Assembly: GCA_036346275.1 (NCBI GenBank)
Contig: CM070719.1
Coordinates: forward strand, 19,447,185-19,511,184
Length of the DNA stretch: 64,000 nt
Source of the DNA: Otatea glauca
Taxonomy: Eukaryota > Streptophyta > Magnoliopsida > Poales > Poaceae
Direction: 5' to 3'
Position numbers and translations under genes: made by a program. Below the pieces are notes generated by a model. That model saw nothing but the letters and a program-made list of their open reading frames with translations, had not been told where the DNA came from and did not search any database. Shown here piece by piece: positions 44,829 through 57,665 of the stretch; within the stretch, counting starts at the first letter, position 1, and each line of letters begins with the position of its first letter.

Positions 44829-46100
44829 CAGGCTGGCTAGAGAATAGGTGGGGAAACTCGGACTTCAAATCCTCTTCTCGCTCCCATGTTGCTTCCTCTT
44901 CTGAATGATTGCTCCACTGGACCTTGCAAAAACGGATGATCTTGCTTCTCGTGATACGCTCTGCGATATCCAAAATTTTCACTTGGTTGCTCCTTGTAGG
45001 TAAGATCTCTTGCCGATCAATGGCTTCCAATGGCATCTGCTCCTCGGCACCCGCAGACATTTCTTCAAACTGCGATACATGGAACACATCATGGATTAGG
45101 CAAAAGACTGAGGCAATTCTAACTTGTAGGCAACCTCGCCTCTTCGTTCCAAGATTTTGAACGGTCCCACATATCTAGGGGCAAGCTTTCCTTTTACTTG
45201 AAATCTCTTAACTCCTTTGAGAGGGGTGACTTTGAGATAAACATAATCATTGGGCTCGAAACTCAAATCTCTTCGACGATTATCTGCATAACTCTTCTGT
45301 CTGCTTTGAGCTATCTTCAATCTGTATCGAATTAATTGGACTTGCTCTTGACTTCTTGCAAGTATGGCGAGACCAAACAATTGTCTTTCTCCTGACTCCT
45401 TCCAGTTGAGAGGGGTTCTGCACTTTCTTCCATATAAGGCTTCAAAAGGCGACATTTGCAAACTGGCTTGATAACTATTGTTGTACGAAAACTCTGCATA
45501 GGGCAAACACTTGTCCCACTTGGCACCATAAGTTAAGGCACAAGCCCTTAACATATCCTCAAGAATCTGATTCACACGCTCAGTCTGTCCATCGGTTTGA
45601 GGGTGATAGGCAGTACTGAATCTGAGATGAGTTCCCATGGCTTCATGCAGACTCTGCCAAAAACGAGAGGTAAATTGGCTTCCTCTATCAGACACTATCT
45701 TCTTAGGCACTCCGTGAAGACTGACGATCCTTGACATATATAATTCTGCTAATTTATCTCCTGCATAGGTAGTCTTAACTGGAATAAAGTGAGCTACCTT
45801 AGTCAATCGATCCACTATTACCCAGATCGAGTCATAACCTGCTTGGGTCTTAGGAAATCCGGTAATGAAATCCATACCAATTTCTTCCCACTTCCATTCT
45901 GGAATCTTCAATGGTTGCAGCAATCCTGCTGGCCTTTGATGCTCTGCCTTGACCTTCTGGCAGACATCACAAAGTGCAACATACTCTGCAATCTCACGCT
46001 TCATACTAGGCCACCAATACCTTTCCTTGAGGTCTTGATACATCTTGGTACTTCCAGGATGAATGGAGTATAAAGTCTCATGCGCTTCCTTGAGAATCAA
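44803..46100 (-). pseudogene. pol: Chromovirus integrase and chromodomain (3' part of pol)
   Basis: The frame 46100-45096 encodes the zinc-binding H2C2 segment (HPGSTKMYQDLKERYWWPS and CDVCQKVKAEH), then the integrase core: GMDFITGFPKTQAGYDSIWV (first Asp), VSDRGSQFTSRFWQSL (second Asp) and YHPQTDGQTERVNQ (Glu). The GPY/F-type C-terminal module ends KLAPRYVGPFKILERRGEVA. After a frameshift near 45095, the frame 45087-44803 continues with FHVSQFEEM and a chromodomain-like FCKVQWSNHSEEEATWEREE. Chromodomains steer integration towards heterochromatin in chromoviruses. The link to RNase H upstream is broken by a frameshift near 46104. The three catalytic residues are intact. Confidence 0.9.
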
Positions 46101-46103
46101 CCC

Positions 46104-46690
46104 TTAAGCTCTTTACGATCCGTGCGCAAATCGCTTCTCATACCAAATAGTACCTTGTTCATCTTGATGAAACTTGGGGCTTTTCCTTTCTTCATATTGC
46201 TCTTAATCTCCTTGATATCGGTATCATCAACTTTGTGCTTCGAATCGATCTTCCAACGTGGGCGTGCTTCAAAGTAGCTAAATACCCTTCTGAACCAATT
46301 CCAATCTAAGCTTCAAATTCCTTATAAAGGGTGGTGACTTTCCTTAATCATCGAGTATTGCGGTAGCTCTTTCTACTCAAAGCATCGGCTCGACATTGGC
46401 CTTGCCTGGATGATAATGAATCCCAAGGTCATAGTCCTTGATCAATTCAAACCATCTTCTTTGTCTCATATTGAGGTCGGCTTGGGTAAAGATATACTTC
46501 AAACTCTTATGATCAGTGTAAACTTCACAACGATTACCAATGAGATAGTGACGCTAAATCTTTAAAGCATGCACTCACTTTGCTAATTCCAAATCATGGG
46601 TAGGATAGTTGACTTCATGTGGCCTTAGTTGTCGCGAAGCATACGCTACAACCTTCTTATCTTGCATTAGCACACAACCGAGTCCTTGTC
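46104..46690 (-). pseudogene. Chromovirus RNase H, distal part, interrupted by solo LTR D
   Basis: The minus strand reads GLGCVLMQDKKVVAYASRQL, then RPHEVNYPTHDLELA, a stop, YTDHKSLKYIFTQADLNMRQ and RRWFELIKDYDLGIHYHPGK. These are standard Gypsy RNase H motifs. The N-terminal FCDAS lies on the far side of D at about 51625, so the domain is split. Several stops occur between 46290 and 46600. Confidence 0.8.
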
Positions 46691-46696
46691 GGGATG

Positions 46697-49600
46697 TGTA
46701 ACATCCCAAATTTTCATTTCAAAAATAGGATAAAAAAAATTAAATTATTATTTTTATCGATTGTTCAAGTTTATTTGTCTCCTCTTTATTTTCTGGATTT
46801 CTCTAGAGTTCAAAAGAAAAAGACTTTTGCCTATTTTTAGAAAAACTTAAAACTATTTCCTAAAAAAAACCATATTTAAGTTGGAATTAATTGTTTTAAA
46901 AGAATATATCACAAGGAACTTCGTTGAATTTCCCCATTATTTGTTAAAATCCTCATTTCAAAATCTTTCCAAAAGTCTCATAAATTAAAATATAGTTTGG
47001 AGACAAAATAAAAGATTTGGTTTTGCTAAAACTATCTTATTTAATATAAATAAACCTAAGGGAATTTCTGTGAAATTTTCTATATTTGTCAAATTATATA
47101 TTTTCTAAAGCCTTTCCGAAAGCTTTAACAAAATAAAAATATATGTGGGTACAAAAATAAGATATTTGGTCGTACCAAAATATTTTATTTGATCTCAAAA
47201 TGTCCTAATTAAACTCCCTGAATTTTCTTAGAATTTTTGGGGTTGTTTTAGTATTTTCCAAATTAAAAAGATATTAAAAACAATATAAAAGTATTTACTG
47301 TACACGAATAAAATTATTATTTTATGTAATAATATTTTATTTGTGTTACTAAGGCTGTGGGTCACGTTCCAGATTTTTCTCTGATTTTTAAACGGTTGTT
47401 TGATATTTATTTCGATTTTATGGGTGATACTTAATAATTCGGATTAAATAATCAGTAACTGCTACAGTAATTCCGGCAGATTTTCAGGCATTACTTCAGC
47501 GAGCTCTCCTGGTCACTCCCGATCTTATTTTGATCTGAAATTTTTACCAGAGCTTCCTCTTGTTGTCCTCTACATCCAGTAAAATCAGATTTTGCAAATG
47601 CCTAACGGAGCACCTCCGACCAGCGATTTCTCTCCCAACTCCGGCGAGCTTTTCCCGTTGATCCATTGCTCCTTTGTAGCTGAAAATTGAACCCTAGACG
47701 CCTCTCCTCATTCCCCACATCATACTAAAAGATCAGCATCAGAATCGCAACGGAGATCCCTCGGCAAGCCTTTTTCCCTAACTCCGGTAAGAACTTCGGC
47801 GAGCTCTACAGGGCGCTCCCGAACTCCGTTCATCCTCAAATTGTTTGTGGACCACCCCCATGAAGATTGCAACACCTCTGTGAAACAGTTTTGGAAAATT
47901 CCAAACAGAGCTCTGCCGGCGACCCTTTTTTCTCCTACAACGTCGACGAGCTCTTCCGGTGCGCCGCCATCGCCGGCCGATCTTGGCATCGCGTTCCCCG
48001 TCATACCGGTGAGTTTTTCTGAAATCATCTCGCGTCATCTCGTGCCATATGGTCAGATCTATCTCTCCACCAAATTTGGTGCAGTTTCATCCAGGAAATC
48101 AAAAGTTATGGCCGTTCCAATCTCGAATCTTGCCGTCACCCGTTCTCCTTCGTTTTTGCGAGTTTGACCGTGCCATTTTTTCTGTAGACTCCTCTTGATG
48201 TCCTCCACACGGTGCTCACCCTAACTCAAGGTTTTGTCCATGGGATTGCTGTAGAAAATTCAATCTTCCCCGATCAGACTGCGTACGTACGGTAGAAAAC
48301 TTCGTCGCGTGTCCCCCGTTGATCCAAAACGTAAAACTTAGATCCGTTTGCGTCATATCGTGCCAAATGATCCCAGATAGCTCTCTGTAAAATTTTGTTA
48401 GGTTTCATCCATTATTTTAATAGTTATGACCGTTTGATCTATTAGCTTTAGCAGCCGTTCATCGGCAGTTTGTGATCTGTCCGTTGGGTTGCTTCCAAAT
48501 CCGGATATACCGTTGAGTTCGTGTCGCCGCGTTCTACGTGGTGCTCACTTCCCCTCTGCTGTTCCATCCACCAAAAATTTTAATATTCGTTACCGTCGCC
48601 TTTTTGCCACCGCCGCGCGTCGTCTTGTGCCGCCAACCATTTTTGTTTGTCATGGCCATGTCATTGTGTCCAGAAAATTATTATCCCCTGTTTTGCCCAC
48701 CGTTGAAGTTCATTGATCCCCGGTTGCCGTCAAAGCCATGTTCTAGAATCTACCCGACGTCTTTTGGCCTAATCCTTCGTGTTTGTGCGCATTTCGGTTC
48801 GTCATCTTTGGAAACCTTTAATCGCAGAGCCAACCCTACCATCCTACCCTATGCCAAGTGTATTCATCCTTGAATCGTTTCGCTCAAACCCGGACTTAAC
48901 CCTTGGTCCAATTCGTCGTTAACGTCCCGCCGTTAACGTCCCTTCGTTAACGTCCCACCGTTAACGTCCCGTCGTTTACGTTCCGTCGTTAACCTCCCGC
49001 CGTTAACGTTCTATCGTTAACGTTCCGCTGCTAACGTTTCCTCGTTAACGTTCCGCCGTTAACGCTTTCCTCTCGCTTCGCTATCATCGCATATGCGCAT
49101 TCCAGCAAGAGCGTAGCGCGATGTCATTATCCTTTCTATCGTCCTATCGTGATCTAACCCCATTTCTTGTGAGTCGGCTTTATCTTTCTATCATCGCAAA
49201 GCGGACCAAAACCTAACAAGACCGGTTCGATGGATGAGTTCATCGTGAGCTGCTATTGCCGTATTGCGGTTTTCCACGCCGTGTCCACCGTAGTAAGATA
49301 TTTGTCTTGTCTTACTACATATCGTCATCATACATTATCGATAAGTCTCTTCTTTGATGTATGGTGAACCCGGATCGGATCGCATCAATGTCGATTCCAT
49401 CCGTCCTGTCTTATCCACGAAAATCTAATCGCCATTAACCCGAATTCATTCGTGGACTTGGTCGATAGACCATTAGCCATATGTCATATCCTGGTGCCAT
49501 ATCTATTCTATTAGTCTATCTTTCTTTTGTTTGACTGTGTATTTGTTTAGTCAACAAAAGTCAACATTGAGCATCAGTTTAGTTCATCATGAACTAACAT

Positions 49601-51618
49601 ATCTCTATGGTCCCGATCTATAGATCAAGAGCCCATATGTCAATATTTGTCCAGTCGAGTTAATTAATCTCGAAGGATATCCCCTGGAATATACTCCGTT
49701 TTTCCCTAATTATCAGTCGTAACCTTCTCAATAAATCTTCTGAAAGCCTGTTCTCTTTCATCCGATCTTCGATCAAATCTAAGTTCCTAAATTCAATCCC
49801 TTCCGTTCAGTACCAATCTAATATTAAATTGGAGTTTATTTGAATTGCTTTTGAGTTTTGTTGTATTTGTGCTTCTTTGTCGTTAGGCGTGTCGCTCGAA
49901 GTTACCCGAAGTAGTGAAGGGCGAGGAAGTCAAGCATTCGATTGAAGAGCCAAAGGTTGATGAAGCCGAAGATCAATTAAAAAGAGTAAAGAGTAGTTTA
50001 TAGCAAGTGCCAGGCAAGTTGTGCTTTGATCATGTTGAACCTACGATTACAAAAACTGCTATATTATTTTACTTTATTGCATATTATTTGACATGTACAA
50101 ATATCTTCAATTAAATTTGGGACTTAGCTATTATACCCAATTGCTCTATACCCTACCTTGCCATTTGTATACCATGATATATTGTCACCCTAGATTGGTT
50201 CATTATAGTTGGTTAGTAATAATAATCAACATGGGATGGTTAGACCGTATTAGTTGCTTAGTCATGCCACGCCATCACATGTACTTTAGTCTTTGATAAA
50301 TAATCTTGACTAATGGAATATGGAACGATGTTATGAACTTGTGTGTCATGTGTGGTCACACGATGAGATTGAGTTGCGGTGGCGAGAGGATGTCACGCAA
50401 CGAGGTTAAATTGCCGATGTACGTGGTGCTTGTAATCAACTGGGGTGGTTATGATTTAGATTGGGGCAAGTGGCAAGGGGCGAGAATGCCAAGGTGGGCC
50501 TGATGGGCAGGGGTATGTGGAAGTCTTGCCTCGATCATCTTAAGGACTTAACCTTACAGGCCTTTGACCTGAGTCAATCATGCGACCACATGTCTGATAT
50601 GGGACAGACCTAGTTGATTAGGGTTCTGATATCTTTCCTCTGATACCTCGGGGCGACAGTACACGAAAGTGTACCTATACGGGGGAGCGTACCTATGCTG
50701 CGGCTTGGTACCCATCCAACGGTGTTGGCCATCCTATACTTGGTGGGATGCGTGAGAGGAGTGATAGCGAAGGCAACACCGAGAGGTTCTTTGGTTAAGG
50801 TAGAGGTTCTGAAAGGCTTTGTCGTGAATTCTCTGCGGTACACCAAAGGAAGTGTCTTGATGGCCAGCACAAAGAGAATATCACGTCGTGTGGGTAAAGT
50901 GCATAACCTCTGCAGTGTAAACCTATTCGAATAGCCGTGCTCACGGTATTGAGCAAAGCTCGGAATTCTGATCAAGGGTTAGACTTTTGTTAAACAAAAC
51001 TTATTGGTATGGCGGGATGCCATGGAAAGTGGATTTTGACTTAGGATTGGAAACTTGTTTTACTTGAGAAATGTTGAATCTATCTAATCTGCTTATTTGT
51101 TTCTTGTCTTTCCAATTTATATCTTGTATTAATTTACAAATCTTGCTTTTTGCAAAATAGCCATGTTAGCCATTTCTTTGGAATAATCCTTGCATATAGC
51201 TATGTTAGAATTGCATTACATGCACGACTTGTTGAGTGCTTTATGTACTCACCCCCTTGCAACACACAAAATCATCAATTGAGGAGAAGACCACAACTTC
51301 GAAGGAGGAGAAGTTCCACGAGGAGGCGATTATCTAGGAGTTGAACCTTGTCAGTTGCCTGTGGTATATTGATGGGATTCGTCGACGTTCTTCATTCCGC
51401 TGTTGTTTATTTATTTTGAGTTGAAGCCACCAAGGCCTCACAAGTGTAAGTTTGACCTTAAGGTCGTTCAATAGTTATTAATAGATGAAGTCTTTATTTA
51501 TTATTCCGCTGTGTATGATTGTGATATTTCATCTATGTTGAGACTATGTGCACTAGCGTGATCCTGGACTAGTGCTGAATACACAGAGGGTCCGGATTTG
51601 CATATTCGTGTCCTGATA
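46697..51618 (+). mobile_element. Solo LTR of a chromovirus-like element (element D), 4.9 kb
   Basis: It starts TGTAACATCCCAAATTTTC and ends GTGTCCTGATA, flanked by GGATG on both sides (46692-46696 and 51619-51623). It lies in the RNase H reading of C in opposite orientation. Its last 80 bp resemble the end of the C LTR (GCACTAGCGTGATCCTGGAC, ACACAGAGGGT). I see no second LTR, primer site or coding region, so it is a solo LTR left by recombination. The expected terminal CA reads TA. It contains a 14-bp minisatellite and the LTR block around GTGGGTAAAGT at 50893. Confidence 0.85.
48917..49065. repeat. 14-bp minisatellite in LTR D, about 11 copies
   Basis: The unit CGTTAACGTCCCGC repeats with variation (last bases GC, TT, AC, GT or AT). 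Each unit carries the palindrome GTTAAC. A few units vary in length by one base or in the GTTAAC core. Confidence 0.95.
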
Positions 51619-51623
51619 GGATG

Positions 51624-53285
51624 CATCACAGAATATCTCAAAATCCTTCCTATTATCGGGCAGGATAAGCACTGGGGCAGTTGTCAAACACTTCTTTAAT
51701 TCTTGAAAACTTTGCTCACACTCCGATGTCCAAACAAATTTCTTCTCCTTCTTTAAGAGTTGAGTGAGCGGTCTAGCTTTTCTAGAAAACCCTTCTATGA
51801 AACGGCGATAATATCCCGCCATTCCAAGAAAACTTCGAATTTGGGGTACCGTCTTGGGTGACTCCCAACTTAACACATCTCGTACCTTTCCAGGGTCAAC
51901 AGCGACTCCTTCTCCTGATATGACATGTCCTAGAAAAGCAACTTCTTTCATCCAGAACTCACATTTACTGAACTTTGCATAAAGTTGATTCTCTCTTAGC
52001 TTCGTTAAAATTTGGCGCAAGTGATCCTCATGTTCTTCCTCACTTTTGGAGTAGATCAGAATGTCATCAATGAAAACAACAACAAACTTATCCAAATATT
52101 CCATGAATACCTTATTCATCAAGGTCATGAAGTAGGCAGGGGCATTGGTCAATCCAAAAGACATCACGGTATACTCATACTGTCCATACCGAGTAACAAA
52201 AGCTGTTTTGGGTATATCCTCCTGACGAATCTTCACCGGTGGTAACTCGATCTCGAGATCAATCTTCGAGAACACTCCGGCTCCTTGAAGTTGGTCAAAT
52301 AAATCATCGATTCTTGGCAGAGGGTACTTGTTGTTGATGGTGACCTCATTGAGTGAGCGGTAATCTACACACATTCTCTGAGTTCCATCTTTCTTTTCAA
52401 CTAGAAGAACTGGTGCTCCCCATGGCGAAGAACTTGGTCGAACAAAACCTTGATCTTGTAGCTCTTTGATCTGTCTTTTTACTTTAGCTAACTCATTAGT
52501 AGGCATCCTATAAGGCCTCTTGGAAATGGGTGGCGTTCCAGGAACTAGTTCTATCAAGAACTCTATATCTCGGTCCGGTGGCATTCCAGGCAACTCATCT
52601 GGAAACACATCAGGAAATTCGCTGGCGACTGGCACATCTTCCAAACTTATTCCTTTGGCACTGCAAACTTTAATTCCTTCGGATTGATCTGAATCGGCTT
52701 GAACTTTTAACTTGGCTCCATCTGGACTGGTTAAGGTGATCTCTCTATTCCCACAATCCAAAACTCCTTGGTTCTTGGAAAGCCAATCCATTCCTAGGAT
52801 CACATCTAAGGACTTGGTGTCTAGGACAATAAGGTTGGCTAGAAATTCTACTCCTCCAATTAATATCTTAACTTCGGGGCAGCCTTGGTTCGTACTCAAA
52901 TCGAACGGGAGATTGCACTAATAAAACAGATCTTAAGAGGCATTGTCTTTAATTGATGCTTTGCGGCAAAACTCAGAAACAAGCGAATCGTAGCTCGAAT
53001 CAAACAAAACCATGGCGGATCTTTGAGTTGACTAGGAGCTTACCTAGTATGGCGTCGTGCAGTGCGGTCGGGCATCCTCGGTGGTGGCGTGATTCACACG
53101 GCCTCTTCCAGCAGGCGGTGGAGTCTGGTGGCTTGATTGGGAGTCTGGGGCACTCCACGTCCTGATCCAGGCGGGGGTCTTGGCTGGCGTAGATCCCAAG
53201 TTGAAACGGACTGGCGTCACGGCTTGCTTTCTTGGGCAATTATTTGCATAATGACCGAGTTCATGACAGTTGAAACATGTGACTC
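51624..53285 (-). pseudogene. pol: Chromovirus protease and reverse transcriptase (5' part of pol)
   Basis: A CCHC knuckle TCFNCHELGHYANNCPRK lies at 53274-53221. The protease region follows: the active-site stretch reads FDSSYDSLVS near 53000, where D-S/T-G is expected, then LDVILGMDWLSKNQGVLDC. The frame 52899-51553 encodes reverse transcriptase: PPISKRPYRMPTNELAKVKR, SPWGAPVLLVEKKDGTQRMC, and the catalytic FVVVFIDDILIYSKS. Just after FSKID the expected L-R-S-G-Y-H-Q-L is replaced by LEIELPPV. The frame ends in FEIFCDAS of RNase H and runs into D at 51623. Despite a 448-codon open frame, the protease site and RT patch suggest loss of function. Confidence 0.9.
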
Positions 53286-54282
53286 CTGCAATGGATTCTT
53301 GTTCCTCGAGGTGGATTCTTTGTTGGTCTTGAGGTTGCGATTGCCTGGAGGAGCTGGGCGAGGTGCTGGTGCAAGTGTTCTAAATGCATTCGGAGGAGTG
53401 AAGCGAGCAGGCTGTTGAGCATTTGTTCTGACTCTCTGCTGGTGACTCTGATGGGCTCCATGCTACATCATCTTTCTCTTACGGGATTCTTCCAACTCCC
53501 GACGAGATTCCTCAATAAGTATTGCTTTATCTACCAAATGCTGGAAATCTGCATAGTCATTGCCAATGACTTGCACCTTTAGTCCTGGATTGAGTCCACG
53601 CTTGAACTTCTTTTGACGAGCATCATCTGTAGCTACATCCTCGGGTGCGTAGCGAGCAAGTTGAGTGAACTTATTGAGGTATTCACTCACTGACATTCCT
53701 TCCTGCTTAAGCTCTCGGAACTCATTCTTCTTCATTTCAACTTTGCCATCTGGGATATGAGAGTGGCGGAAAGCAGTGGAAAACTCGCCCAAGTAATAGT
53801 CGAGGGTCATCATGGGCGAGATTTGTAGTTCTCCCACCATTCGTGGCGGTGCCCTCCGGTGGTGAGCGGCATAGAGAACCTTCTCACGATTGGTGCCTTT
53901 GGGCAATTTCAAGCTTCTTCTCAATGGAGCGGATCCAATCATCGGCGTCCAATGGTTCTGAAGAGTTGGAGAAAGTTGGCGGACGAGTCCTCATAAATTC
54001 TGCTAGCTTGGAGTGGGGACGAGCTTGAGGAGGTGCGATGCGACTTGGTTTCTTTGGTTCAACAGATTGGCTAGGGCAAGCTGCGATGCAGTTCTGGCGA
54101 TTCATCATGTTGTTCATGTTCGCATCATTGTATTCATTAGCTGAGTCTGAGCTGCCAGAAAATGTCCCATATTCTGATCAGTCACTGCTGGCGGTGGCGG
54201 TGGTGCATTGGGATTGGAGTTGGTGTTGGCACTGGCACAGCATCCATTGGAGAACTGCAACCGGCTCGAGCAGTGTCAACCA
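53286..54282 (-). pseudogene. gag: Chromovirus gag, degenerate
   Basis: The likely start MVDTARAG lies at 54282 and is followed by a Pro-rich stretch. A one-base loss near 54120 shifts the frame to MNNMMNRQNC. The capsid-like part reads LAEFMRTRPPTFSNSSEPLD, ADDWIRSIEKKLEI, then MTLDYYLGEFSTAFRHSHIP and MSVSEYLNKFTQLARYAPED, matching the Retrotrans_gag domain (W-x3-M/I-E-K, F-x2-K-Y/H-F and EY-x3-F). After a stop at about 53462, a Pro/Asn-rich linker leads to the knuckle in another frame. At least one stop and two frameshifts are seen. Confidence 0.85.
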
Positions 54283-54838
54283 TCGAGATGCAGCACAAGG
54301 GTTGATAGGTAAGAGGAAAAGCGATGAGTCAGTGGTAAGATCATCTAGGGAGAAGGTAATACCGGGGACAAAAGGATACAGCCGAAAGGCTTCAAATTAA
54401 AGAGACAAATAAAGCTTTTTCAATTAAAGGTATGGTTGTAACACCGTGCTTGGGGCAAGTGTACAACATACCAGGCACTCAAGCAAAGAAAATCTTAGTA
54501 TACGCAGGCTAAATGTAACTAAACTGAAAGAGGAAAAACATGCTCAAACATCACTGAGCCCAAAACTATCTTATATGGTAGTCTTCTCGGCAAACTCTGG
54601 ACAGCTAGATCATCAACTTCCTCGATTTGATTCCTTGCAGAAAACTCGAGGCTTTGAGAAGTTTCATGAGATAAAATCAATTTAAAACTCAAATAAAGGT
54701 TTCAGCAAAGGAGAGGAATAAGAACCTAAGAATAAGACGAGAGGAGACGAAAACTATTAAGTACCAATTTTGTTGGTTTGATTTAGAAAATAATTTTGAA
54801 GACCATGCTAACTAGGATAGCGACCTACAGTCGATATG
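54283..54838. other. Element C leader
   Basis: The region between the primer site and gag is non-coding on the minus strand; I see no repeat or motif in it. Confidence 0.5.
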
Positions 54839-54850
54839 GCCCTGATACCA
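54839..54850 (-). promoter_or_regulatory. Primer-binding site of element C
   Basis: The minus strand reads TGGTATCAGGGC, one mismatch from the initiator tRNA-Met complement, four bases from the LTR. Confidence 0.85.
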
Positions 54851-54854
54851 TCTC

Positions 54855-57665
54855 TGTCGGGACCCGGATTTGCAAATCCGAAACCCTCTGTGTATACTGC
54901 ACTAGTCGAGGATCACACTAGTGCACACAGTGGAAACATAGATGAAATACCATTCCATACAACGAATTAACTAAGAAGAAGAAAATTATTATTAAATAAA
55001 GCAAACGATCTTATGGTCAATGTTTACAGCGGAAAAAAAAATAACTTGAACCATTCGACATGCCACAGGCAATCGTCTGGGGAACGCCTTCCTAATCCAC
55101 GTAGTCTTCATAGAATTCCTCCTCATGATATTCATTATCTCCTTCAGCAACTGATCAAGAAGGGCATAAAGCCGTGAGTACAAAGGTACTCAGCAAGCCG
55201 TAGGGAATTGATGCAATATATTCATGCACGGCTTGACAAAGATGGCTATATGTTTCATTTGCAGAAAGCAATAACTTGAATTGAAATACAATAAATAGAT
55301 TGAAAGCATATTTATGAAAACATAAATAAATAACTGATAGATCAATGATAGACAACAAAACAACAGTGAACTCCCCGTTCACATCCCAACAATTCCACAT
55401 TCCACATTTTATGAAACACTCTATACCCCGTGTGAAATTCCCGGGCTTTGTCCATGACCATGACGCGCTATTCGAATAGTTTTACACTCTGCAGAGGTTG
55501 TACAACTTTACCCACAAGACATGAACATCTCTTTGTGCAATCGATCTTAACACACTTCCTTTGGTGTGTCGCAGAGATATCATGACAAAGCCTTTACAAT
55601 GCACTATCTAAACTCGGTACTGCCCGCTAAGGTTTCGCCCTTTAGGGCCCCCTCTTGCGCCTTGCGAATCTACCCGTCCATCCCGGAACCCACACCACCA
55701 ACTGGCAGTAATCAAGGCTAGACATTACAAATTAATAAGCTAGGTCTATCCCATTCCAGACATGTGGTAGTACGGTTAGGCCCAGTTCAATGGCGCACAA
55801 GATTAAGTCCTTAATTGTCTCAGGCAAGACATCCACATCCCAATGTGCTAGAAAGCACCCCCTTTACTTCACGATCACTTGCCCGAGGGAAAACAATTCG
55901 TTCAACCAAGACCAATGGCAAGCCCCGCCATGGTACAACAAGTTTTACAATAGTGGCTAACGGCCACGATTCAATATCTCATTAAGTCAAGATTAACATT
56001 ATTCAATATGTGACATGAATCCCAACGTATATGTAAGCATGTCTAAGCATAGCTACGAAAACCCAATGTTGGTATAATGATTATGTCCAACTAGTAATGT
56101 CCCAACCTAGGTTTAACAATGGATACATGGCATACAACCAATCAAGGTGGCATAATATCAACTAGGTATACATCTACTCCCATTAAATAAACATTGATAC
56201 ACAAAATAGCATGCAATTGTAATAAAGTAAATTACTTTTGCAAACATGGGATCAATATGATCAAAGGTTACGACTTGCCTTGCTGATCTAGTGCTGAATC
56301 TTGGTCTTCGAAGTCTTCGTTCGCTCCCTCGGAATTAGCGTCTACCGGAAAAGAAGCAACGAAACCAAATAAATACAAAACAGAGACTCAAACCAGCTCA
56401 AAACTAAAAATAAATGGCTCTGGAAGATAGATCTTGATTTTAGAAAAATTTAGAAACTTGAATCGCCTCAATCGGAGTTCGTATGAGCGAGAACGGGCCT
56501 CCGAAAGATTAAATTCAGAGAAAATACAGAAAATCAGAAAATCAGAATTTCTGGATTTATTTGTATACGGAAAAAGGATTTATTGCGCAATCGCTGACGT
56601 CAGCCGGCTCACGGTGGACTCGGTCCACGGCGCGACTCGGTTCACCGAGCACCTGGTGCACGGCTGACGTCGGCGCTTGCGTTGGCTTTAGGGATGACGT
56701 GGCGGCAGAGGTGGCGCTGACGCTGGCGCACACGCGGGCAGGCCACGCGTCGCGCATCTGGCGACTCAACCGATCGCGCTGCCAGCGCGCTGCTGCTGAG
56801 GAGGTGACGCGGCGCAATCCGGAACATCCGTAGAAGATCGGACGGCTGGGGCTTCTCGATGCAACGCGATGGCGGGGCGGCGGCGCAACCCACCGGAGAC
56901 GAAGAAGACGCAACGGTCGACGGCGGATACGTGACGGATCGGGCACGAGACCAGACGCACCGGGAAGAGGATGACGAGGGGAACGCGAGAAGACCAACGG
57001 CTTCGGCGGATACGCACCGACGGCGAAGAAGAAGGCGGCGGAAGGCTCGGCACGGGAGGAACTCCGGCGAGCGCAAGCGAAGCGACGAAGGCGGCTAGGG
57101 CAGCGGAAAAAGAGGCAAACGAGGCGGCGGAGCGAGGAGAACCTCGGGAGGCGGTTTTGCGGCGCTTAAATAGGGCTCGGGAGGTGTGTGGGGCACGGAC
57201 TCCAAGACGGCGCCGACACGAACTCGAACGGCGGCGACTAGGGTCGCAGGCGCGGTGACGGCGCATTGGGCCGGCCGGGCCACGGGCGAGCGAGCGCGGC
57301 CGAGGCGGGTCGGGCCGAGGCAACGCGGAAGGGAATGGGCCGAGGCAACGCAGAGCGGGCCGGAGGGAAACAGAATTGGGCCGGAGAGAAGATTCAGCCC
57401 GAGAGGATTTTTGGAAATAAAAACCTTTTCCAATTTAATAAAAATCCAAAAATTTGAATAAATACAAATAAATTCAAATAAATATCAAATAAATTCAGAA
57501 AAATCCCCAAAAATACAGAAAAATTCTTTAGTTTGATGAATAGTTTAGTCAAATTAAATCCTTTCATTTAAGTAAAATTCAAATTAAGCTGGGATTAATC
57601 CAAGAAAATGCAAATGGTTTATTTTTGAAATCAACATTCCAAATCTCAAATTTTGGGATGTTACA
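54855..57665 (-). repeat. Element C right (5') LTR
   Basis: Same ends as the left LTR, with small indels between them (for example, the left copy has extra bases near 42107-42145). A minus-strand TATA-like CCCTATTTAAGCG lies at 57163-57175 and would drive the element. Confidence 0.95.

Larger units (their letters stand above)
41933..57665 (-). mobile_element. Ty3/Gypsy chromovirus, Tekay/Del-like (element C)
   Basis: It is flanked by the duplication TTAAG (41928-41932 and 57666-57670) inside the right LTR of element A. The LTRs are 41933-44790 (2858 bp) and 54855-57665 (2811 bp). The minus-strand interior encodes gag, protease, reverse transcriptase, RNase H, integrase and chromodomain in Gypsy order, with D inserted in RNase H. 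Without D, the interior is about 5.1 kb and the whole element about 10.8 kb. Assignment to Tekay/Del rests on the C-terminal chromodomain and the long LTRs, and is an inference. Confidence 0.9.

Noticed and set aside
45789..46073. Plus-strand frame of 94 codons
   Set aside because: Antisense to the chromovirus integrase, which carries the catalytic motifs.
51553..52899. 448-codon reverse transcriptase frame as a functional pol
   Set aside because: It lacks an intact protease site, has a frameshift patch in the RT core, and is cut in RNase H by D.
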